From contig JAUVQS010000019.1 of NCBI GenBank assembly GCA_030598025.1, positions 1 through 15,673 of the forward strand: a stretch of 15,673 nucleotides of DNA, in the 5' to 3' direction. Positions 6,735-13,141 of this stretch are shown piece after piece (the stretch's first letter is position 1; each line of letters starts with the position of its first letter). The translations under genes and the position numbers were made by a program. Below the pieces are notes generated by a model. That model searched no databases. It was not told where the DNA came from and worked only from the letters and a program-made list of their open reading frames with translations. This stretch comes from Acidimicrobiia bacterium. GTDB lineage: Bacteria; Actinomycetota; Acidimicrobiia; Spongiisociales; JAHEDJ01.

Positions 6735-7874
6735 GTGCCGAAGATCGTCAACTCGTGGAACGAGTGGGGCCGTCTCAAGCGAGTCATCGTCGGAAGAGCA
6801 GATGGAACGATGGTGCAGGCACCGGAGCCCGCCACCGTCCGCGATTGGCCCGAATGGGGTTTCCCGAAGGGTACCTTTGGACGTCTCCCACAAGAGATGG
6901 AGGACGCCGCCAACGAGCAGTTGGACAACTTCGCTGCCCTCCTCGAGACACACGGCGTCGTCGTCGACCGCCCCGAGCCTCTCGACTTCTCTCAGAAGGT
7001 ATCAACTCCCGACTGGACGCAGGACTCGATGTTCGGCGTGATGCCTCCTCGTGATGTGCTCCTCACAGTCGGCAACGAAATCGTAGAAGCAACGATGTCG
7101 CAACGATCACGTTGGTTTGAGTACCTCGCCTACCGGCCGCTCCTCCAGAGCTACTTCGACCAAGATCCTGAGTTCCGATGGGAAGCTGCTCCGAAACCGC
7201 GGCTCACAGATGCCACATACGTGGACGGCATGGAGTTCTGGGATTACGCCGAGTCGCTTCCAGACGAAGAACAGATCGAACGGTTTACCAAGAAGAAACA
7301 ATGGAACCTGACCGAAGAAGAGCCTCTGTTCGACGCCGCCGATATCGGCCGCTTCGGCAGAGACCTCTTCGTACAACGGTCTACCACCACGAACGGCAAA
7401 GGCATCGACTGGCTGCGGCGCCACTTCCCGGAGCATCGCCTCCACGAAGTTCTGTTCTATGAAGCGCACCCGATGCACATCGACGCCACGTTCATCCCGC
7501 TTCGTCCGGGACTAGCCGTGAGCAACCGCAAGCGGGTTCCGATGACCGACGAAATGGTGAAGTTGTTCGAAATGAACGATTGGGAGATCGTCCCGTGTGC
7601 AGAGCCGGCCTACAACAAAGACACCAAACCCCCGCTGTGCTTCTGCAGCGAGTGGCTGTCGATGAACACGCTGCTGCTGGACGAGAAGACGATCTTCGCT
7701 GAGGAAACCGAGACGGCTCAGCTGCAGCAGTTCTCCGACCTCGGGTTCGAGGTCATTCCCGTTCCGTTCTGGGCCGTCGGTCCATTCGGTGGAGGCCTCC
7801 ACTGTGCAACCGCCGACGTCTACCGGGAAGGAATGATGGAGGATTACTTCCCGAAGCAGATTCCGGGGTATTGA
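6735..7874 (+). CDS. L-arginine:glycine amidinotransferase-like enzyme
   Basis: A 379-residue protein similar along its length to vertebrate arginine:glycine amidinotransferase (VNSWNEWGRLKRVIVGRA, MPPRDVLLTVGNEI, FDAADIGRFGRD). The catalytic triad maps to Asp200, His248 (HIDATF) and Cys357 (GGGLHC), matching human Asp254/His303/Cys407. Arg267 corresponds to human Arg322, which contacts the arginine carboxylate. The reaction moves an amidino group from arginine to an amine acceptor through a cysteine-amidino intermediate, and is reversible. The natural acceptor is unknown; glycine, beta-alanine, GABA, lysine and inosamine phosphate are acceptors within the family. The start is GTG 6735, supported by GAGGAGG. 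It heads the plus-strand run and faces an operon that contains a guanidino-hydrolysing enzyme, which suggests a guanidino compound as the shared metabolite. Confidence 0.88.
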   Translation: MPKIVNSWNEWGRLKRVIVGRADGTMVQAPEPATVRDWPEWGFPKGTFGRLPQEMEDAANEQLDNFAALLETHGVVVDRPEPLDFSQKVSTPDWTQDSMFGVMPPRDVLLTVGNEIVEATMSQRSRWFEYLAYRPLLQSYFDQDPEFRWEAAPKPRLTDATYVDGMEFWDYAESLPDEEQIERFTKKKQWNLTEEEPLFDAADIGRFGRDLFVQRSTTTNGKGIDWLRRHFPEHRLHEVLFYEAHPMHIDATFIPLRPGLAVSNRKRVPMTDEMVKLFEMNDWEIVPCAEPAYNKDTKPPLCFCSEWLSMNTLLLDEKTIFAEETETAQLQQFSDLGFEVIPVPFWAVGPFGGGLHCATADVYREGMMEDYFPKQIPGY

Positions 7875-7901
7875 GCCGTTAGCCATTAGCCGTTGGCCAT
7901 T
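7874..7901. repeat. Heptanucleotide tandem repeat, four units
   Basis: Units of 7 bases read AGCCGTT, AGCCATT, AGCCGTT and GGCCATT; equivalently, a 14-base unit is repeated twice with one change. The array starts on the last base of the amidinotransferase stop codon and fills most of the 51-base gap before the GTPase gene. On the other strand the units read GGCTAAC/GGCTAAT, the same consensus as the array at 4222-4249. Confidence 0.7.
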
Positions 7902-7913
7902 AGCAAGACAGAA

Positions 7914-7918
7914 AAGGA
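7914..7918 (+). promoter_or_regulatory. Ribosome binding site that sets the GTPase start
   Basis: AAGGA lies 7 bases before ATG 7926. This favours ATG 7926 over an in-frame TTG at 7893 inside the heptamer repeat, which would add 11 unconserved residues. Confidence 0.75.
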
Positions 7919-7925
7919 TGACACA

Positions 7926-9266
7926 ATGAGTAGGCGAAAAGTAATCATCATCGGAGCTGCAGGACGCGACTTCCACAACTTCAACACTCGCTATCGGGAC
8001 GACGAGTCCGTCGAGATCGTGGCGTTCACAGCCGAGCAGATCCCCGGCATCGAAGATCGGACCTACCCGGCCGAACTCGCCGGACCGCTCTACCCGAACG
8101 GCATTCCCGTCTTCGCCGAAGAAGAACTGCCCCGGCTCATCGATGAGTTGGGCGCCGACGAGTGTGCATTCTCATACAGCGACATCTCCTACCACCATGT
8201 GATGGGTGTCGCGGCCATCGTCCAGGCAGCCGGAGCAGCCTTCATACTGCTCGGTCCGAACGACACGCAGGTCAAGAGCACCAAGCCGGTCATCTCGGTG
8301 TGTGCGGTCCGCACCGGATCCGGAAAGAGCCAAACCTCCCGCAAGGTCGTCGAAACCCTGATGGAGAAGGGCCTCAAGGTCGTCGCCATCCGGCACCCGA
8401 TGCCATACGGAGATCTCACGGCCCAGAAGGTCCAGCGTTTCGCCGAACTTGCCGACCTCGAGAAGCACGACTGCACGATCGAGGAGATGGAGGAGTACGA
8501 ACCGCACATCGTGCGCGGCAACGTCATCTATGCCGGGGTCGATTACGAAGCCATAATTCGAGCCGCTGAGAATGATCCAGACGGCTGCGACGTGATCGTG
8601 TGGGACGGTGGCAACAACGACTTCTCGTTCTACGAGGCCGACCTGGCCTTCACCGTTGTCGATCCGCATCGTCCGGGACACGAGTTGTCCTATTACCCGG
8701 GTGAAGTGAGCCTGCGCATGGCCGACGTCGCGATCATCAACAAGATCGACTCGGCCGACCTGGCCGGAATCGAAACCGTTCGAGAGAATATCGCCAAGGT
8801 CAATCCGAACGCGAGAGTTATCGAAGCTGCCTCGACCGTACGTCTCGACAATCCGAGCGTCGTCGATGGGAAGCGCGTGCTGGTCGTCGAAGACGGCCCA
8901 ACGCTCACGCACGGCGGGATGAAGATCGGCGCCGGGGTGGTCGCCGCCAAGAAACACGGGGCGACCGAGTTCGTGGACCCCCGTCCATATCTGGTCGGGA
9001 AACTCAAGGAAACGTTCGAAACCTACCCGGACATCGGCACGATTCTGCCGGCGATGGGTTACGGCGAGGAGCAGCTTCGGGACCTCGAAGCAACGATCAA
9101 CGCCACCGACTGCGATGCCGTCGTCATCGGAACCCCGATCGATCTCGGCCGTATCGTCGATATCAAGAAGCCGACCACCCGGGTCTTCTACGATCTTCAG
9201 GAGATCGGCGAACCCAATCTGGACGGAATCCTCGCCGAGTTCGTGACCGAGCACGGCCTCGGTTAG
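7926..9266 (+). CDS. Cyclic 2,3-diphosphoglycerate synthetase-family P-loop GTPase
   Basis: A 446-residue protein of the family named after archaeal cyclic 2,3-diphosphoglycerate synthetase. Residues 1-115 form a Rossmann-like N-terminal domain (KVIIIGAAGRDFHNFN at 5-20). A P-loop NTPase domain follows, with Walker A RTGSGKS (129-135), an acidic Walker B-like strand DVIVWDGGNND (222-232) and the guanine-recognition-like NKID (272-275). The founding enzyme uses ATP to cyclise 2,3-diphosphoglycerate, a solute of hyperthermophilic methanogens. Most bacterial members are untested, and nothing here points to that solute. It sits between an amidinotransferase and an AOR in what looks like one transcript. 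It could be a kinase or ligase acting on the pathway compound, or a G3E-like metal or cofactor-loading GTPase for AOR. Family call firm, function unknown. Confidence 0.82.
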   Translation: MSRRKVIIIGAAGRDFHNFNTRYRDDESVEIVAFTAEQIPGIEDRTYPAELAGPLYPNGIPVFAEEELPRLIDELGADECAFSYSDISYHHVMGVAAIVQAAGAAFILLGPNDTQVKSTKPVISVCAVRTGSGKSQTSRKVVETLMEKGLKVVAIRHPMPYGDLTAQKVQRFAELADLEKHDCTIEEMEEYEPHIVRGNVIYAGVDYEAIIRAAENDPDGCDVIVWDGGNNDFSFYEADLAFTVVDPHRPGHELSYYPGEVSLRMADVAIINKIDSADLAGIETVRENIAKVNPNARVIEAASTVRLDNPSVVDGKRVLVVEDGPTLTHGGMKIGAGVVAAKKHGATEFVDPRPYLVGKLKETFETYPDIGTILPAMGYGEEQLRDLEATINATDCDAVVIGTPIDLGRIVDIKKPTTRVFYDLQEIGEPNLDGILAEFVTEHGLG

Positions 9267-9280
9267 CAGAGAAGTACCTC

Positions 9281-9315
9281 CGGCTCGGTCGACGGATAGG
9301 CTGTCGACCGAGCTG
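9281..9315 (+). promoter_or_regulatory. Strong hairpin upstream of AOR
   Basis: GCTCGGTCGAC (9283-9293) and GTCGACCGAGC (9303-9313) are perfect 11-bp arms around GGATAGGCT. In RNA the stem extends by a G-U and a C-G pair to 9281 and 9315. It fills the gap between the GTPase and AOR genes and ends 5 bases before the AOR ribosome site. There is no T-run after it, so an ordinary terminator is unlikely. An operator, an RNA processing or stability element, or a switch on AOR expression are possible. Confidence 0.65.
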
Positions 9316-9320
9316 TTGAG

Positions 9321-9326
9321 AGGAGG
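9321..9326 (+). promoter_or_regulatory. Ribosome binding site that sets the AOR start
   Basis: AGGAGG lies 7 bases before GTG 9334. It falls inside the extension that an upstream TTG (9316) would create, so GTG 9334 is chosen. Confidence 0.8.
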
Positions 9327-9333
9327 CAGGCAC

Positions 9334-11163
9334 GTGGAAACGATCGAGCTGCGACCGGCAACCGACTTCGAGTTCAATCGCTACTTCGTGGATCTGACCA
9401 ACCTGAAGGTACGATTCGAGCGACTGGTCTGCGAAGACCTTGAGGACGCTCTCGGAGGAATCGCTCGAGCTACCAAGCTTCTGGATGACGTCGTCATCGA
9501 GGACCCGTATGCGCCCTCATCTCCACTGGTCATGAACCTCGGGTTGATGAGCGGAACCCGGGTGATGACCGGCCTGCGCACCTTCTTTCACGGTTACTCA
9601 CCGCTCAAGCAGACGAAGGACGGTAGGCCGGGGTTGATGTGGTCGGCGGGAAGCGGTCATTTCGGCACCAAGCTTCGAGGCCTTGGAGTCGACGAAGTCA
9701 TCTTCACCGGCAAGGCCGACCACCCGACCCTTCTGTATCTCTCCTCGGGCGGTGACGGAGAGTCTGTTCGCTTCGAGTTCCTCGACGCTACCGACTTGGC
9801 CGGTCGGATGATCAACGACCGGATTCAGGATCTGCACGGCCGGTATCCACAGGCGCATTTCGCGGTAGTGGGACCGGCCGGCGAGAACTACGAATCGGTG
9901 CGTTTCGCCTCGATTGCCTTGTCGACGGACAACCAGTTGGAGAGCGGCGACGGCAAGCCACGTTTCTGTGGCCGAGGCGGCTACGGCGGAGTGATGGCAT
10001 CCAAGAATCTCTGGGCAATCGCCGCAGATGGGCCGAACCCCGCACGTGCTCGGGGTCTGAAGGACGTCAACCGAGAGATCAATCTCGGTGAAGGTAGCGC
10101 TCGCTATCGCGACCTCGAGCATGATCGTGGCGGAACATGGCGCACCATGAAGATGATGCAGGAAGCCCAATCACTGCCCGAGTTCAACTTCGCTCCGACG
10201 GGCACCTCCGCGTCGATTCCCTTACTCAGACCAAGTGTCGAGGCCGGACCCTACGTGGTTCAAGCGGAGGGGTGCTATCTGTGTGGTATCAAATGCCACA
10301 AGAACGTCTACGACAAGACTGACGACGAAGCGGGCAGCTTCCGGGCCAAAGTTGACTTCGAACCGATCACGCTGTTGTCCTCCAATTTGGGAATCTTCGA
10401 TCCTGATGCGGCACTCTCGCTCATTGAACTCACCGACGAGTTGGGCATGGACTCGATATCTCTAGGCGTCACGCTTGGGTATGCGATGGATCACAACCGC
10501 CGCACCGGCTCCCACCTGTTGGGAGGCCTGGAGTTTTCGGATTTCAACGCCGTCGACAGGGCGATTCGAGCTGTTGCCGACGGCCGGCTTGCCGAGTTGG
10601 GCCAGGGTGTGAAGCGTCTGTCGGAGCAAACCGGCGAGACCGCTTACGCCATGCATTCGAAGGGTGTCGAGTATCCGGCGTACCAGCCGCACACGAACCC
10701 CGGATTCCCCTGGGCGCTGGCGGGTGGTCACATGTCGATGCGGACATTCTTCTTGTATGTGATTGAAAGGGAGACCGGTGTCGACTATTGGGTCGACGCG
10801 ATCACCAATCGGGGGCCGCTCTACCTGATGGATGACATCACAGGGTTGTGCAAGTTCGCCAATGTCGGCGCCGACGTCGAGGCACAAGCGTTACAGATTG
10901 CGGTCGGCCTAGATATCAGCGAAGAACAACTCAGCGCCGTCGTGATGCGAACCTTCCTGCGCGGCTACGCCAACGAGCGGCGGACGGGTTTCGGACGGGA
11001 CGACTACCGGTTGCCGTCGGAGGCTCATCAACCGATGGAGGGTTCCAAGCTGCCGCACTTCAACACGCCGGAATTCTTCGAGCAGCTACGAATGAAGGTG
11101 ATGGAAGAACTCGACCGCCGCGCCGTCGACGCCGGCTTCATGCAAAGCCTGTTCTTGCGTTAG
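9334..11163 (+). CDS. Tungsten/molybdenum aldehyde:ferredoxin oxidoreductase family protein
   Basis: A 609-residue protein of normal length for the AOR family, starting at GTG 9334. These cytoplasmic enzymes oxidise aldehydes to acids using a bis-pterin tungsten (sometimes Mo) centre and one 4Fe-4S cluster, with ferredoxin as acceptor. The four cluster cysteines are present: CYLCGIKC (Cys314, Cys317, Cys321) and Cys506 in DITGLCKF. The glycine-rich pterin motif CGRGGYGGVMASKNLWAI spans 212-229. One departure stands out: the usual PAYDPRG segment reads PAYQPHTNPG (448-457), so this is likely a divergent AOR subgroup with its own substrate. No ferredoxin gene is present. Two MoeA-type genes and a MoaD domain follow on the opposite strand and probably serve its cofactor. 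Within the plus-strand run it is last, behind a strong hairpin. Confidence 0.9.
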   Translation: METIELRPATDFEFNRYFVDLTNLKVRFERLVCEDLEDALGGIARATKLLDDVVIEDPYAPSSPLVMNLGLMSGTRVMTGLRTFFHGYSPLKQTKDGRPGLMWSAGSGHFGTKLRGLGVDEVIFTGKADHPTLLYLSSGGDGESVRFEFLDATDLAGRMINDRIQDLHGRYPQAHFAVVGPAGENYESVRFASIALSTDNQLESGDGKPRFCGRGGYGGVMASKNLWAIAADGPNPARARGLKDVNREINLGEGSARYRDLEHDRGGTWRTMKMMQEAQSLPEFNFAPTGTSASIPLLRPSVEAGPYVVQAEGCYLCGIKCHKNVYDKTDDEAGSFRAKVDFEPITLLSSNLGIFDPDAALSLIELTDELGMDSISLGVTLGYAMDHNRRTGSHLLGGLEFSDFNAVDRAIRAVADGRLAELGQGVKRLSEQTGETAYAMHSKGVEYPAYQPHTNPGFPWALAGGHMSMRTFFLYVIERETGVDYWVDAITNRGPLYLMDDITGLCKFANVGADVEAQALQIAVGLDISEEQLSAVVMRTFLRGYANERRTGFGRDDYRLPSEAHQPMEGSKLPHFNTPEFFEQLRMKVMEELDRRAVDAGFMQSLFLR

Positions 11164-11202
11164 GAACCCACCAAAAACGGATACGCATTGACGCAAGAAC
11201 GG
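11149..11202. terminator. Inverted repeat between convergent AOR and MoeA genes
   Basis: GTTCTTGCGT (11151-11160, the last AOR codons) and ACGCAAGAAC (11191-11200) are perfect 10-bp arms, extendable outward by a wobble and a C-G pair to 11149 and 11202. The loop is 30 bases. The position between two converging genes suits a bidirectional terminator or an mRNA 3' end structure; there is no T-run. Confidence 0.5.
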
Positions 11203-11206
11203 TCGG

Positions 11207-13141
11207 CTACCGCTCGAACCCGAGAGCGCGCAACTCCCCGCCGACCGATGGGTCCTCCAACAGCTCACGGAGTGCCACTACCGCCGGCCGATTCCAACGG
11301 GATTCGGGTATGGCGAAGTCGTACTGCTCATCCTGAAGGAAGCGGAACTCCAGTCCGGCGGCCTCTGCCACCGTGTCGAGCGTCACCCCCCAGTCGGCGC
11401 GCCCCTGCTCGACGGCGGCCGCCACCGCGTGGTGCGTGCGGGCCTGATGGAGATACCCGTCGGGACGGTTACCTTCGAGCAACCGGTCGATGAGGCTGCG
11501 TGTGCCGCTGCCGGCATTGCGATTGACCATGCGCCGGGCGCCCGCGCCGAGCACCACCACCAGTGCGTTGTCGTCGCAATCTGCCAACTCTTGATCGCTG
11601 CTTCGAAAAACGATGCCCTGCCGGCGCCGGTAGCCCGACAAGAGCCGCACGTCGGCCGGAAGAAACGAAGCGTTGTACTCACCGGTCTCTTCGTCCATGA
11701 GGTGGATACCCGCAACGTCGGCCTCACCCCGACCTGCCGCGGTCATTCCCCCGGTCGATCCGACCGGCACCATCTTCACTCGAAAACCCTGATCGGCCAG
11801 CAGGCTGAGGAGGTGGTCGAAACCGACGCAGTGGCTCCCGATGGCAGCCAGGTCGGCCGGCCGCACTTCGGGATGCAGCAAATGGACGTCAACCACTGCT
11901 CCCTCCTCAACGTATTCGGTCGCGGCCGGAATCCGGATGAAGCCATCGGCACGCCCGAACGCCGTCACACTTCCCGATCCTGCTCCCAACGGGTAGGCAG
12001 CCAACCCCGCCGGCCCTTCCACCAGATCGACCAGGTTGTATTCGGTTCGGCCCGATGCCGATGTGATTCGCAACGGCATCGTCGCCTCAACCACACTCCG
12101 GTCGGGAGCCGACCGACCGGACAGGCGTCGCAACAGCGGCGCCACGAACTCGTGGAATGTGAAGGTCGCCGAGGTGGGGAACCCGGGCAGTACGACGACC
12201 GGGACTCCGCCGACCACCGCCAGGAGCACGGGCTTGCCCGGCTTGAGAGCGACTCCATGCACGACGATGCCGGCCGAGTTAGGCAGGCGCTCACCCAACC
12301 GCTCGACCACCGTGGCGTTGAGATCACCCTCTCCTTTGGACGTGCCGCCGGACAACAGCACAACGTCGACCGCTTCCGTGCCCGTCACCAGGCCTTCGAT
12401 CATCTGCTCGAGGAGAACCTCGTTATCCGGGATGATCCCGCACGGCACTGGTTCACACCCGAGTTCCGCGACGGCATCCAGCAGCATGCGCTGGTTCGAA
12501 TCGAATACTTGCCCGATCTCCAGCGGCCGGCCGGGCTCCACAATCTCATCGCCGGTGGACACCACCGCCACCCGGGGGCGAACGATCACGTCGATCCGAG
12601 CCGCTCCCACCGCCGCCAGCACACCGGTCTCTCGGGAGCTGAGCCTGGTGCCACGCCGCATGACGGTTTCACCGCGGCCGATGTCGGATCCGGCGAAGGT
12701 GATATTTCCTCCCGGGACGGCCGGTCGAACCACACGGATTCCACCGGGATCGGGCTCAGTGTGTTCCACCATCAGTACTGCATCGGCTCCCCGAGGGACG
12801 ACACCGCCGGTGGCTACCGGCACCGCCACACCGGGAGCAACCTCGAATCCCTCCGGAGGCGCTTGTCCGGCCGCCAGTGAGACGTCCGCCACCCTCAGAA
12901 TGATCGGATCTAGTTCCTCGGCCCCGAACGTATCCTCGGCTCGCACCGCACAGCCGTCCACGTTGCTCCGGTCGAAGGCCGTCACATCAACGCCGGAAAC
13001 CACGTCAGCCGCCAGCGTCCGCCCGAGCCCGGACCCCAACTCAACAAACTCGCTGCGGGGCTGAAGATGCGCACACGCCTCGTCGAAACGCTGGTGGGCG
13101 ACGGATTCGTCGACAACATCGAGGAACTGTTGCTGTCTCAT
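11207..13141 (-). CDS. moeA: MoeA molybdopterin molybdotransferase fused to periplasmic-binding-like domain
   Basis: A 644-residue two-domain protein. Residues 1-422 are MoeA, which inserts molybdate or tungstate into adenylated pterin: NVDGCAVRAEDTFGA (60-74), VVSTGDEIVEPG (193-204), SGGTSKGEGDLN (264-275) and LPGFPTSATFTFHEF (318-332). Residues about 430-640 form a LysR-substrate/PBP-like domain (MVNRNAGSGTRSLID at 538-552, then AVEQGRADWGV). There is no signal peptide, so the binding domain is cytoplasmic. This fusion is known in archaea and some bacteria; the extra domain may sense or present the oxyanion or a pterin ligand, which is inference. ATG 13141 overlaps the upstream gene's TGA as ATGA and lacks its own strong ribosome site, so translation is probably coupled. 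It likely serves the neighbouring AOR. Confidence 0.9.
   Translation of the reverse strand: MRQQQFLDVVDESVAHQRFDEACAHLQPRSEFVELGSGLGRTLAADVVSGVDVTAFDRSNVDGCAVRAEDTFGAEELDPIILRVADVSLAAGQAPPEGFEVAPGVAVPVATGGVVPRGADAVLMVEHTEPDPGGIRVVRPAVPGGNITFAGSDIGRGETVMRRGTRLSSRETGVLAAVGAARIDVIVRPRVAVVSTGDEIVEPGRPLEIGQVFDSNQRMLLDAVAELGCEPVPCGIIPDNEVLLEQMIEGLVTGTEAVDVVLLSGGTSKGEGDLNATVVERLGERLPNSAGIVVHGVALKPGKPVLLAVVGGVPVVVLPGFPTSATFTFHEFVAPLLRRLSGRSAPDRSVVEATMPLRITSASGRTEYNLVDLVEGPAGLAAYPLGAGSGSVTAFGRADGFIRIPAATEYVEEGAVVDVHLLHPEVRPADLAAIGSHCVGFDHLLSLLADQGFRVKMVPVGSTGGMTAAGRGEADVAGIHLMDEETGEYNASFLPADVRLLSGYRRRQGIVFRSSDQELADCDDNALVVVLGAGARRMVNRNAGSGTRSLIDRLLEGNRPDGYLHQARTHHAVAAAVEQGRADWGVTLDTVAEAAGLEFRFLQDEQYDFAIPESRWNRPAVVALRELLEDPSVGGELRALGFER

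Noticed and set aside
7893..7925. Upstream TTG start for the GTPase
   Set aside because: It lies inside a heptamer repeat, adds 11 unconserved residues and has no ribosome site; ATG 7926 has AAGGA at proper spacing.
7926..9266. Synthesis of the thermoprotectant cyclic 2,3-diphosphoglycerate
   Set aside because: Neither the neighbours nor the organism type supports this solute; only the family name suggests it.
9316..9333. Upstream TTG start for AOR
   Set aside because: The AGGAGG ribosome site lies inside the added codons and is positioned for GTG 9334.
8172..9377. Open frame of 401 codons on the minus strand, opposite the GTPase gene
   Set aside because: It has no recognisable motif and covers the hairpin and the start of AOR. 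The plus-strand frame carries intact Walker A, Walker B and NKID motifs with a good ribosome site.
11429..12880. Long open frame of 483 codons on the plus strand, opposite the moeA-PBP gene
   Set aside because: It lies wholly antisense to a gene with clear MoeA and PBP motifs, and its translation is low-complexity and rich in Arg, Ser, His and Gly, as expected of a shadow frame in GC-rich DNA.
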